Shown: positions 35,239 through 44,561 of the stretch, in pieces
Numbering within the stretch: position 1 is the first letter of the stretch
How the letters are laid out: each line of letters opens with the position of its first letter
NCBI GenBank assembly: GCA_029260165.1
Contig: JAJDDT010000027.1
Coordinates: 1-57,355 of the forward strand
Length of the DNA stretch: 57,355 nt
Source of the DNA: Phycisphaerae bacterium
GTDB lineage: Bacteria > Planctomycetota > Phycisphaerae > UBA1845
Reading direction: 5' to 3'
Notes under the pieces: model-generated
The model's database searches: none
What the model was told of the DNA's origin: nothing
The model's input: the letters and a program-made list of their open reading frames with translations, nothing else
Position numbers and translations under genes: made by a program

Positions 35239-38200
35239 ATGGACCGGCAGGAACACACCACGCGGGTTGGGATATTTTTTACGTTGACGCTGATCTTTTT
35301 TCCGGCGGTTGCGTTGGCAACCGTTGGGCCTCCCATCGAGATCAAGATGACTGTGCCCGATGAGCCTGCGGTTGCGGGCGAGGAATTCAGCGGCGTCTTC
35401 GAGGTTCATGTTTTCAAGTCCGGATTTCTCGACGATTTCATCCTGAGCGGCGAAGGATGGGAAATCGTCTCGACCGATGCACCCAAAAATGGGGTGCAGG
35501 TCCAGCCGGGGGTATTGAAGATTGCGTTCCGCGCAATTCCATCCAATACGGACAACCCGGTCGAATTGACGTTGACGTTCAACGGTCGCAAGGCGAGCCG
35601 TGCTTACGAGATTGGTAGGAAATATTTCGAGCGTGCGGGCAAGCCCCATCGTCTTGTGCAGATTGCTGCGGACAGCGGCGTGGTTGTCGGTCCTGAGGGT
35701 CGCTCAGACGACGTTGAAACGCAAGCTGCGGGCGGTGCGATTCCGCTGCGTGCGGTGGGGCGGATTGTCTATACACGTCGTGGGATCGACAACAGCATTC
35801 CCGTGGACGGGGACACAGACGATCCGGGGGATGTTGCGCCTGTCGATGTGGGCGTCGACAATGTTCGCGTGGAATTTATTGACGACGACGATATTGGTTC
35901 AGAAACGATCTGGACCGGGACAACGGACGTAAACGGTTTCTTCGACTCAGGCGTGGTTCAGTGGGACGATTGTGATGCTGTTGGATGCGACGATCCTGAT
36001 CTGGTCCTGAGAATCATTCTGAACACCGGAGTCGTTGATGTTACGGACAACAGCATTACAGAAGATACATACACGTTTGCGACGGAGGAGATTACGGACT
36101 TCACGGGCAGTTTCCACGATTTTGGGATTGTGACGTCTGCGGATTCGACGCTGCGACCCGCGTTCCACATCTTCAACAGCATCGTCCGGGTCGAGCGTTT
36201 CATCCGAACGCGCACCCCGCATAACCCACCACATGTTCAGGTCGAGTGGCCCGACGGTGCGACGGGGGCGTTTTATCAATCCGGCCCACAGGAAATACAC
36301 GTCAGCACCGGGCGACAATGGAATGAAGCAACGCACAGTCACGAGTTTGGCCACCATTTCCTGAGCAATTTTTCAAATACGATCGACCCGGACTACTGCA
36401 ACAATTTTTGCGACGCCAAGGGTGGGGGGTGCAACTCTGGTAACGATTGCGAAGATCCGGGGCATTGCATTTGGTGTCCGGAAACCGACCACGATGCGTG
36501 GAATGAGGGTTGGCCTAACTGGTTGGCAGACGTGGTGACGCGATCGTATCCGAACGACTATCAGTTTGACGATGGCACGCCATATCAACCATTGTTTACA
36601 CGCAGCCAGGAGAACCTTGGTACCTGCTGTCAGGATAGTCAGACGTATGGTGCGTTGATCACGGAGGGCTTTCTGGGGGCGTTATTGCGTGATATCGAGG
36701 ACAGCACGCAGGACGATCAGGACGGCGACGGGATCCTTGATTCGATGTGTCTGGGCGTTGACGAGATTTTTGACGTTGTGACGACGCTGAATCCGACAAC
36801 ACCGGCTTTCTTTATTTTGGCATTTGCGTCGCTGTATCCGGAGCATGCGGACGATCTTTGGCCTACCGCGTTTAATATCGGGGGGAATGCCTACGTTTCG
36901 GCATTTGGTCCGGACATTGATCCGCCGGGGGTTGTGACTGTGTTGGACTCGCCGACGCATCCTATGGGCGTGGGCAATCCGTTGCCTTGCATTACGGTTG
37001 CCTGGGAGCATGCGTCTGACGATGTCACGGGTGCGTGCAACTACAGCTATAAATGGACTACGAATCCGGCGGGCGTGGAGCCGGACCAGGTGGCTGACAC
37101 GGTCGATACGTCGGGGTGTTTGTTGCGTGCGACGGCTGCGTTTGGCCTTGGCGAGTATTATTTCAGTGTCAAGGCGCAGGACTGTTCCAACAAATGGAGT
37201 AATCAATGGATGACGTATGGCCCATTTGAGGTCACCGATTGCAACGGGACGGGGATTCTGGACTTGTGCGACATCAGTTGTTCACACCCCGGGTATACGA
37301 ACTGCAATCTTGGCAGTTTTTGCAGCGGATTTCTCGCGTGTGGACTGAGTGACGACTGCCAGCCGAACCTTGCGCCGGATGAGTGTGATCTTGCGGACGG
37401 GACGAGTGAGGATTGCAATGAGACGGCGGTGCCTGATGAGTGCGAGGTGATTTTCCACTGGGCTGATGACGGTGTTGCCTGGACTGATTCCGATAGTTGG
37501 GAAGAGCTTCAGACGCCCACGGTCGGGTCCGATGTTTGCATCGACGTGCCTGGAGCGGCGACGGCGGTGATTTTGGGTGATGTGTTTGACATAGACATTC
37601 TTGCATGCGAGGAAACGCTGGACATTTTTAGCACGGCATTTCCTCGTCCGGATGTAACGATTGATGAACCGAGCTGGATTCGCGGTGATCTCAAGCTGCA
37701 TGGAAATCAGGGTACGTTGCGGGTCAATGACCGTCTGGACATCGATGGGATGTTTGAGTGGACCGGAAGCAACAATAGTCAGGTGACGAAACTGACCGGA
37801 ACCGGTGAGACGCATGTCTTTGGTGGGATGACGTTTGCCGGCATTGCACCTTTGGACGACCATCGACTCATTCTTGAACCGGGGAGTTCCTCGACGTCTA
37901 CGGGGTGGTTTCTGTGCCCGGGAGATTCGACGATCGAAATCATGCAGGGTGCGACGTTCGATCATCAGGGCACCTCCACTGCATTTAATTGTCAAAGCGA
38001 TCAACTGATCAATGACGGGACCATTATCCGGTCCGCTCCGACGGGCAATAGTAATTTCGCCATTTCGTTGATCAACAATGGCCTCGTTCAAATACAGTCA
38101 GGCGAATTGACGCTGACAAACGGCAGTACGCACACCGGAAACGTGGTGGCGGAGTCTGGCGCGATTTTTCGAATGAGAGGCGCCAGTCACAATTTTCTTC

Positions 38201-39591
38201 CCGCGTCGAGCATTGTGGCAGACCGGGTCGAATTTACGAGTGGAGCCGGCGGGTCGAATTTTATTCGTGGCACTTACAACGTGACCGAATCGACCGATGA
38301 GAGTAGTAGCCAAACACTCACATTCACCGACAAAGCGAACATTATCAACTATGGACCGATCTTTTTGATCCCGCGCGGAACGGTTAATTTCGACGCGATC
38401 ATCGGCGGCCCCATTCACTTTAACAATTTTTTAATTGGAAGTCCGCCATTCGCCGGCGGGACCGCTCGATTCAACAGCGGTGATCCGGTTAATTTCGATA
38501 TTCTCTCCATCGGTCCCGGAGGTCTCTTTGGGCCGGGGACATTCACGGTCAACACGCAGTTCACCTGGCGTCAGAGTGCAACCATCACGGGTCCGGGCAT
38601 CATTGATGTAGACGGTGATGCGACCGTCGGTGCCGGGGGTGGACAGAAGACGCTGAGCGATCGGGTCATGAATCTCCACGGGAACACGGTCATGGACGGT
38701 GGTTTTCAGATGATTGGCTCGTCGGAATTGAACGTATTCCCGGAGGCGGTTGTTGACATACGCGTCGATTCCGGTGGGGCGGTGATTGGGGGGGGCGTTT
38801 CTAATGTTGTCACGATCGAAGGAACGTTGGTGAAGTCTGCCGGACCGGGAACATCCCGCCTGACCGCACCCGTCGTGAATTCCGGCAACGTCGAGGTCCA
38901 GGTCGGAAAGCTTGAAATTGCAAATACTTTTGTTCAGACGTCCGGTCAGATATTCCTCAATGGTGGGGAATTTGCGCTGTGGTGGTCCAACCCAGCCAAC
39001 GATCCACCATTGCAGATCGACGGCGGGGTTGTGAAGGGTTCGGGTGTCATCAGTTCGAATCAGTTTCTTACGGTCAACAACACCGGCGGCACTGTGACGC
39101 CGGGTACGTCAATCGGAGCCATCACGATCGCGGGGAATTACAATCAGTTCGCCGGCGCCACGCTCGAAATCGAAATCGGCGGGATGGGGGACGGTGCGTT
39201 TGACCGGCTTGAGGTCGATGGGACAGCCACGCTCGGTGGTGAACTGCTTGTCATGGACATCAATGGTTTTGTGCCGACGGACGGGGATTCGTTTGTCATA
39301 CTGACGGCGAATTCGGTTGTTGGCGAATTCGACACGATCGTCATGCCGCCGCAGTACGAGATCGACTACGACGCGACCGAGGTTCGACTGTTCGTGCCGT
39401 TGTTTGGCGATGTGGATGACAACGGAGCGTTGGACCTGCTTGACTACGGTGCGTTTCAAACTTGTTTCGCCGGTCCGAATGTGCCGCCTGCTGTCGGGTG
39501 CGTAAAAGACGCCGACGCGGATCTCGATGGCGACATGGATGTCGATCTGATTGACTATGACGTGTTGCACGACCTGACGTTCGGCCAATGA
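35239..39591 (+). CDS. Giant exported HEXXH metalloprotease-like / beta-solenoid protein with dockerin-like C-terminus
   Basis: A 1450-residue exported protein. CGGAG lies 8 nt before the ATG, and the signal peptide is GIFFTLTLIFFPAVALA. Residues ~30-340 are beta-rich. An HEFGH zinc motif lies at ~368-372 (HSHEFGHHF). About 50 residues later WNEGWPNW (Glu ~423) could supply the third ligand. A Cys-rich insertion (CNNFCDAKGGGC, CEDPGHCIWCPE) lies between them. A fibronectin-like segment and DCNGTG / DECDLADG repeats (~560-720) lead to a Gly/Asn-rich beta-solenoid (~740-1370) like that of the 1332-residue protein at 2269. Two calcium loops (DVDDNGALDLLD, DLDGDMDVDLID) form the end. Secreted protease or surface adhesin function is inferred; catalysis is not proven. 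Confidence 0.85.
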   Translation: MDRQEHTTRVGIFFTLTLIFFPAVALATVGPPIEIKMTVPDEPAVAGEEFSGVFEVHVFKSGFLDDFILSGEGWEIVSTDAPKNGVQVQPGVLKIAFRAIPSNTDNPVELTLTFNGRKASRAYEIGRKYFERAGKPHRLVQIAADSGVVVGPEGRSDDVETQAAGGAIPLRAVGRIVYTRRGIDNSIPVDGDTDDPGDVAPVDVGVDNVRVEFIDDDDIGSETIWTGTTDVNGFFDSGVVQWDDCDAVGCDDPDLVLRIILNTGVVDVTDNSITEDTYTFATEEITDFTGSFHDFGIVTSADSTLRPAFHIFNSIVRVERFIRTRTPHNPPHVQVEWPDGATGAFYQSGPQEIHVSTGRQWNEATHSHEFGHHFLSNFSNTIDPDYCNNFCDAKGGGCNSGNDCEDPGHCIWCPETDHDAWNEGWPNWLADVVTRSYPNDYQFDDGTPYQPLFTRSQENLGTCCQDSQTYGALITEGFLGALLRDIEDSTQDDQDGDGILDSMCLGVDEIFDVVTTLNPTTPAFFILAFASLYPEHADDLWPTAFNIGGNAYVSAFGPDIDPPGVVTVLDSPTHPMGVGNPLPCITVAWEHASDDVTGACNYSYKWTTNPAGVEPDQVADTVDTSGCLLRATAAFGLGEYYFSVKAQDCSNKWSNQWMTYGPFEVTDCNGTGILDLCDISCSHPGYTNCNLGSFCSGFLACGLSDDCQPNLAPDECDLADGTSEDCNETAVPDECEVIFHWADDGVAWTDSDSWEELQTPTVGSDVCIDVPGAATAVILGDVFDIDILACEETLDIFSTAFPRPDVTIDEPSWIRGDLKLHGNQGTLRVNDRLDIDGMFEWTGSNNSQVTKLTGTGETHVFGGMTFAGIAPLDDHRLILEPGSSSTSTGWFLCPGDSTIEIMQGATFDHQGTSTAFNCQSDQLINDGTIIRSAPTGNSNFAISLINNGLVQIQSGELTLTNGSTHTGNVVAESGAIFRMRGASHNFLPASSIVADRVEFTSGAGGSNFIRGTYNVTESTDESSSQTLTFTDKANIINYGPIFLIPRGTVNFDAIIGGPIHFNNFLIGSPPFAGGTARFNSGDPVNFDILSIGPGGLFGPGTFTVNTQFTWRQSATITGPGIIDVDGDATVGAGGGQKTLSDRVMNLHGNTVMDGGFQMIGSSELNVFPEAVVDIRVDSGGAVIGGGVSNVVTIEGTLVKSAGPGTSRLTAPVVNSGNVEVQVGKLEIANTFVQTSGQIFLNGGEFALWWSNPANDPPLQIDGGVVKGSGVISSNQFLTVNNTGGTVTPGTSIGAITIAGNYNQFAGATLEIEIGGMGDGAFDRLEVDGTATLGGELLVMDINGFVPTDGDSFVILTANSVVGEFDTIVMPPQYEIDYDATEVRLFVPLFGDVDDNGALDLLDYGAFQTCFAGPNVPPAVGCVKDADADLDGDMDVDLIDYDVLHDLTFGQ

Positions 39592-39606
39592 TGGGGGTCG
39601 CGCGTG

Positions 39607-40875
39607 TTAGAAGTGTTTGCGGTATGACGGGGTTGGGCGTACGGGGACGTCGCGTCCGATTGTTTCCTCGAACTCAAATGGTTGTTTTGAGAGCATGTAC
39701 GGTTTGCGACGCGCAACGCTGAGCAGCAGTCCAATGGCTGCGCAGTTGGTGAGCAGACTGCTGCCACCGTAGCTGACGAATGGGAGGGTCATGCCGGTGA
39801 TGGGCATCAGTCCGATGGTCATACCGACGTTGATCGTGACCTGCGTCGCCATGAGCGCAACGACGCCCACGGCGAGTAATCTGGCGAACGGGTCGTGCGT
39901 ACCGGCGGCCAGTTCCAGCCCGGCGAGCACGATGATCAGGTAACACGCGAGCACGACGAGACAGCCGACCAATCCCCATTGATGGCCTATGATGGCGAAG
40001 ATGAAGTCGTTGTGTTCGTCGGGCAACAGGTCGAATTCGACGTAGGTGCCGTTGCCCCAGCCCTGTCCAGTAACACCCCCGGCCCCGAGGGCAATTTTTG
40101 ATCTTACGAGTTGCATCCCTGCGCCGACTTCCCACTCCATGGCTTGTCGTTTCGTTCCGAGAAATGCGAATCGTTCCGGGTCTTCGATCAGTTTCGCGCG
40201 AAGCGTGGTCGATTGCAGTGCGACGCCGAAGATGCGAAGTCGTTGATAGGGTTGAAGCTGAAAGAAAAGGACGGGAGCGGTGGTGAAGGCCACGAGTGCG
40301 AGCATGGCGAAGTGTCTGGGGCGTGCGCCTGCTGCGTACAACATGATCGCTAACACCGGCATCATGAGCAGTACTGTTCCGAGATCGGGTTCGAGCAGAA
40401 TGAGAACGAGTGGGACGAATGAGGCTGCGATGGGGATCATCAGGCCGGTGAAGGTCCGATAATTCTCGCGGAAACGCAGGTAGCACGCCAGGCCCACGAT
40501 GTAGGCGATTTTCATGGCTTCAGAGGGTTGCAGTTGAAACCCGGGCAGGTTGATCCATCGATAGGCGCCACGACGATTGGGAATCAACTCACCGAAGGAG
40601 ACGAAACGAGCGAGCGCCAGTGGGATGAGCAGGAACACCCCGCAAGCGAAAATGATGTACCCGTGTCGAGCAAACCAGGGATACCCAAGTCTGCGGACGA
40701 AAAGGATGACACCGATGCCGACAACAGCGAAGACCAACTGCTTGATCGTATTGGTGGGCCGGTCTTTTTGAATGAATTCGGTTGCGTAGATACAGAGCAA
40801 ACCGATGACGAACAAGACGGCGACCGCCAGCACAATGGCCCGCGCAGGACTGGCTATGATACGCCCGGATCGCAT
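39607..40875 (-). CDS. rodA: Rod shape-determining peptidoglycan glycosyltransferase RodA
   Basis: A 422-residue SEDS-family polytopic membrane enzyme that polymerises glycan strands from lipid II during wall elongation. About ten membrane segments are visible. Family motifs include RWINLPGFQLQPSEAMKIAY, with the conserved Q-P-S-E, EPDLGT with the catalytic Asp, and GMTLPFVSYGGSSL near the C-terminus. GGAG lies 8 nt before the ATG. Its start overlaps the 3' end of mrdA by 22 nt, which couples translation. It is the last gene of the operon. Confidence 0.95.
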   Translation of the reverse strand: MRSGRIIASPARAIVLAVAVLFVIGLLCIYATEFIQKDRPTNTIKQLVFAVVGIGVILFVRRLGYPWFARHGYIIFACGVFLLIPLALARFVSFGELIPNRRGAYRWINLPGFQLQPSEAMKIAYIVGLACYLRFRENYRTFTGLMIPIAASFVPLVLILLEPDLGTVLLMMPVLAIMLYAAGARPRHFAMLALVAFTTAPVLFFQLQPYQRLRIFGVALQSTTLRAKLIEDPERFAFLGTKRQAMEWEVGAGMQLVRSKIALGAGGVTGQGWGNGTYVEFDLLPDEHNDFIFAIIGHQWGLVGCLVVLACYLIIVLAGLELAAGTHDPFARLLAVGVVALMATQVTINVGMTIGLMPITGMTLPFVSYGGSSLLTNCAAIGLLLSVARRKPYMLSKQPFEFEETIGRDVPVRPTPSYRKHF

Positions 40876-42986
40876 GGATCATGCTCCACCGGGGGTTCGT
40901 CCGGGTTCAGGTTGGGACCGAGGGTATCGTAAATGAGTTGGGCGATGTCTCTTGCGATCGGACCCGCCACCCGACCACCGCTCCCGCCGAATTCAACCAT
41001 CACCGCGAATGCGATTTTCGGGGTTTCCGAGCGAATGGGTGTCTTGTCGGACCGGATTCGCTGCAAATAGCCTGCGAACCACGCGTGGGCGTGGCGGTTG
41101 TTGGGGTCGTCCGTGGGTTCAGGCCAGACCTTTGCGACCGATACGTCGTCTTTGGGATCGAACTGTGCGTCCGGATGTTTCAGCAGAAACCGCTCGACGG
41201 CGAATTTCCGTACCTTGCCAGGGACAATCGCGGTGCGTGCGACGTCATCCTGCTCTTTGTATTTGATTTCAAACGAAATCGGCGCGGGGCGCGTCGTGGC
41301 GCTGCCGGTCTTGCCACAAAGAGCATATCGTTCGTTGGTCCAGTGGGCCTTCTTGTACGCGGTTCCCGTGCGTGAGTTGGTGACACCGAAAATACCGTCG
41401 CGTATCGTGCTCCATTGCGCCCTGGTGCCTGGCAATTCCCAAACTCGTCGGCCGTCGTTACCGGCGAGCAGGGTGACGGCTCGATATTTGCCGCTGGCGT
41501 AGACAGCCATCAGGTTGGCTGCCTGCACGGGTGTGACGATGACCTGCCCCTGTCCGATCGCGAGGTTCCACGCAATACCCGGCGTGACCGAGGTGTTTCG
41601 TTTCGTTGCCAACCAGGTTGGTGTCGGATTGATTCCCCGTCGTTCCTCCATCAACCCAATTCCAGTCGGTAGCCCGAGACCAGCCATGTCAAAATTCCCC
41701 GTCAACCCACCGACTCCGAGTCCATCGCCGATCCGGTACATGAACACGTTGCAACTCCCGGTGATCGCCTGTGCGACGTTGACATCACCGTGTGCCTTTC
41801 GACGCGTCGTTCCCGAAATCTGCCAGCAACGAAAACTGTTTTTGAAGCGTTCCCGGTCGAAATAACCATCGCAATGCAGCGTCGTATCAACGCCGACGAT
41901 GCCCGATACCATGCCGCCGAGGCATGTCAGCGGTTTGACGATGGACCCAGGCTCATACCCGTTGGCGACGCAGCGAAATCGCAGGGGCGTGTGTCGCATA
42001 TCGTCTCGCAGTTTTTGATAATCGCGATTGAACGTCGTGGGGTCGTAACCCGGATAGGATACAAGCCCCAGGATTTCACGCGTCTCTACATCAAGAACGA
42101 CCACCGACGCCCCGGTCCAGATCGACAGCAGTTCGGGCACGCGTTGTTCCAGGAGACGGTATATCTCCGTCTGCAAGTCGCACCGGATCGTCAATGCGAC
42201 GTCATGACCGTGTTGGGGTTCAAGATGTTGCGTCGTTTTGCGTCGCCGATCATGCTGTACGACACCGCGACTGCCGCGCAGTGTCGCCTCGGCCATTTCC
42301 TCAACACCCGTCAAGCCGATCGAATCGGTCGGGAGGTATCGTCTGAATGGGTCCTCATCGAATGGGTCTTTTTTCAGGTCCCTGGCGCGGACAGCCCCCG
42401 TCCGTCCAAGAAGATGCGCAAACGCAGGATGCCTCGTGCGTGTTCGGTGCACACCATGTTCGATCTTGACAAATGGGAATTCATCGAAACGCATGCGGGC
42501 TTCGATCTGCTGCTGATCGTCAAGGCCGGACACGATCGGGTGCGCCATCCGTTCTTCGCGAAGGGTTACGTCGTAGCCGTGGTATTCGCTGACCTTGCGT
42601 CGCCAGAGCCGGATACGATCGACAATGCTTCGACCACGATCCTGCAACATTGGTAATGGCTCGCCTGAAAACGCCGTCAACGACCGCCACATTTCGTGCA
42701 GCATGTCCGCCGAGTAACGTTCTTTTTCAACGGCATCACCGGACAACACAGCGTAGTCGACACTGATCTGCCACGACGGTTCATCCGCAGCCAACGGTGT
42801 CCCGAATCGATCCAGAATGCGACCACGGATCGGGAGCAGTGTCCTTGCGGGACGAAGCAGGGCGTTTTGAGCACGCTCCCTGTTTTCGTCTCCGTGAATA
42901 ACCTGCAAGTTGGCCAGGCGCGCCACGACACCCGCCAACACAAGAACAAAGAGTCCCGCGAGCTGTTTCAATCGTTTTTCAAACAC
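40854..42986 (-). CDS. mrdA: Penicillin-binding protein 2 (elongasome transpeptidase)
   Basis: A 710-residue class B PBP that cross-links peptidoglycan for cell elongation, working with RodA. One N-terminal membrane helix (LAGLFVLVLAGVVARLANLQ) is followed by the pedestal (RGRILDRFGTPLA). The transpeptidase motifs are all present: S-x-x-K in EPGSIVKPLT, S-x-N in TGSCNVFM and K-T-G in GKTGSATT. The nucleophilic Ser and the GKTG strand look functional. It starts with GTG, 1 nt after the mreD stop, and overlaps rodA by 22 nt. An extended ~60-residue insertion follows the KTG motif (EIKYKEQDDVARTAIVPGKV onwards). Confidence 0.95.
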   Translation of the reverse strand: MFEKRLKQLAGLFVLVLAGVVARLANLQVIHGDENRERAQNALLRPARTLLPIRGRILDRFGTPLAADEPSWQISVDYAVLSGDAVEKERYSADMLHEMWRSLTAFSGEPLPMLQDRGRSIVDRIRLWRRKVSEYHGYDVTLREERMAHPIVSGLDDQQQIEARMRFDEFPFVKIEHGVHRTRTRHPAFAHLLGRTGAVRARDLKKDPFDEDPFRRYLPTDSIGLTGVEEMAEATLRGSRGVVQHDRRRKTTQHLEPQHGHDVALTIRCDLQTEIYRLLEQRVPELLSIWTGASVVVLDVETREILGLVSYPGYDPTTFNRDYQKLRDDMRHTPLRFRCVANGYEPGSIVKPLTCLGGMVSGIVGVDTTLHCDGYFDRERFKNSFRCWQISGTTRRKAHGDVNVAQAITGSCNVFMYRIGDGLGVGGLTGNFDMAGLGLPTGIGLMEERRGINPTPTWLATKRNTSVTPGIAWNLAIGQGQVIVTPVQAANLMAVYASGKYRAVTLLAGNDGRRVWELPGTRAQWSTIRDGIFGVTNSRTGTAYKKAHWTNERYALCGKTGSATTRPAPISFEIKYKEQDDVARTAIVPGKVRKFAVERFLLKHPDAQFDPKDDVSVAKVWPEPTDDPNNRHAHAWFAGYLQRIRSDKTPIRSETPKIAFAVMVEFGGSGGRVAGPIARDIAQLIYDTLGPNLNPDEPPVEHDPCDPGVS

Positions 42987-42987
42987 G

Positions 42988-43515
42988 TTACCTGGCGACC
43001 GATGCGATGTGTGCGTGGTTGTATCGAGACGTGCGCAATCCGAACAATTGGGACATTTTCAACAGCAAAGCCGCCATCGGTGGTGCCCAGGCTGCGGTCC
43101 AGAGGGCGATGGCGATCACGCGAAAAACCAACGCACCCACGTCACGACCGCCGTAGATGGCGGTTTCATAAACAGCCAAACAGGTATGCACCAGCAATGC
43201 AGCCACGAACGTGACGACAAAATGTGTGATCACGTTCTTGAGAAACACCAGATGGCGCACACTGTTCCCCAACAGAGCGCCCGTTACCATGCACAGAGTC
43301 AGGACGCCCAGGCGTTCGAGGCTGAGCAAATCCGCACACAATCCGAGAACAAGCCCGACCGCAATGGCATCCTTGCGCCGCGTGTACAAGCCCGTAAACG
43401 TCGCCAACGCCAAAAGCCAATCCGGTCGAACGTTGCCTACCGCGACAAACTTCGCAACGCTCGGCTGCAGGACAAGGGCCGCAAACAGTACGAATGAATA
43501 GGTTAACCACCTCAT
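42988..43515 (-). CDS. mreD: Rod shape-determining protein MreD
   Basis: A 175-residue membrane protein with about five hydrophobic segments and the MreD pattern: RPDWLLALATFTGLYTRRKD followed by GLVLGLCADLLSLERLGV. MreD helps place the MreC/PBP2/RodA elongation complex. Its start overlaps the HEAT-lipoprotein stop as ATGA, and it ends 1 nt before mrdA. No mreB or mreC lies nearby, so its partners must be elsewhere or missing. Assignment rests on motif and position. Confidence 0.85.
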   Translation of the reverse strand: MRWLTYSFVLFAALVLQPSVAKFVAVGNVRPDWLLALATFTGLYTRRKDAIAVGLVLGLCADLLSLERLGVLTLCMVTGALLGNSVRHLVFLKNVITHFVVTFVAALLVHTCLAVYETAIYGGRDVGALVFRVIAIALWTAAWAPPMAALLLKMSQLFGLRTSRYNHAHIASVAR

Positions 43516-44561
43516 GGCGTGTTGGTGTTTCCACGATCGTTCGCGAAGGGCGAATCGTTGGCGTGCAGGATTTGCAAACAAGCATCCGCGACCGTCAGTT
43601 GAACACGTGGGTCAAACGAATCGTCCAGATGATTTCGCAGCGCAGGTAGAGCACGCGGATCCCCGATTGCGCCCAGCGCAAGTGCAGCCGCCTGACGAAC
43701 ACGAACCGTCTGAGCATGGGGCGAGTCGTTGGCGACGTCTTTCTGTGGAGAATTAAAATCCAGTTGCTCCATCGCAAAGGCGAAACCGTCGTCGTATCCC
43801 AGGAATCCCAACGCTCGAGCGCCGGCCAGCCGCGTTTCAATGTACTCACCATCGCTCAGCTTGTACCGAAAGGTGTTTTCCAGCTCGTGACGCTTCAGCT
43901 CCGCCAGTGTATTTATCGCAGATATCCGACGTCCGCCCAATCCCGAGCTTGCGTCGAAGGTGAGCTGCTGAATGGCTTCGTCATTGCCAAGCTTTGCGAG
44001 CGATCGAATCGCCTCGCGTTGAACGAGTTCGTCCTTATCCTTGGCCGCACGCGCCAACAGCTTGACCGCCTTCGGCTCACCCAGAACACCGAGCACATAG
44101 GCGGTGTTCCGTCGGACCAGCTCCGATTCATTCTCAATCAAGTAATCCGCCAGCCTCGCCGTGTACGAATGGTCGCCAAGTCGATGCAGCGCGTAAATGG
44201 CTGCGACCGCTAGGTTCGGATCACGGTCGCTCGCGAAAGACCGAATGTGTTCGACGGAGGCTTCGTCGCGCAGCGCACCCAACGCCAACAACGCCGCAAA
44301 TCTCACGCCAGGCTCTGAATCGGAAAGCGCCAACCGAATGCGTGGCAGCGCGTCCTCGCCAAGGTGCCGTTGTATGATCTCAAGCCCCTGCGCCCGAACA
44401 CTGCCCGCACGTTTGTATTGAACCGAGCGCGTGACCGCTTCAATCGCTCGATGGCGAAGGGCCTTTTGTTCGTGAAGATTCAGTGGAGGCCCGATATACC
44501 GACATCCGCAAAGAGGCAGAATCGAGATTACCAAGAGGCTTGTGGCTGCGAAAAATTTCAT
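43512..44561 (-). CDS. HEAT-repeat lipoprotein of the cell-wall operon
   Basis: A 349-residue lipoprotein. The signal MKFFAATSLLVISILPLCGC ends in a lipobox. The body is made of HEAT repeats with paired helices: PRIRLALSDSEPGVRFAALL, HIRSFASDRDPNLAVAAIYA, LADYLIENESELVRRNTAYV, RAAKDKDELVQREAIRSLAK, and VRVRQAAALALGAIGDPRAL. Such scaffolds mediate protein binding. It lies between lnt and mreD, and its start overlaps the lnt stop by one base (TGATG). Placement suggests a periplasmic or outer-membrane scaffold for wall elongation; this is inference. Confidence 0.88.
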   Translation of the reverse strand: MKFFAATSLLVISILPLCGCRYIGPPLNLHEQKALRHRAIEAVTRSVQYKRAGSVRAQGLEIIQRHLGEDALPRIRLALSDSEPGVRFAALLALGALRDEASVEHIRSFASDRDPNLAVAAIYALHRLGDHSYTARLADYLIENESELVRRNTAYVLGVLGEPKAVKLLARAAKDKDELVQREAIRSLAKLGNDEAIQQLTFDASSGLGGRRISAINTLAELKRHELENTFRYKLSDGEYIETRLAGARALGFLGYDDGFAFAMEQLDFNSPQKDVANDSPHAQTVRVRQAAALALGAIGDPRALPALRNHLDDSFDPRVQLTVADACLQILHANDSPFANDRGNTNTP

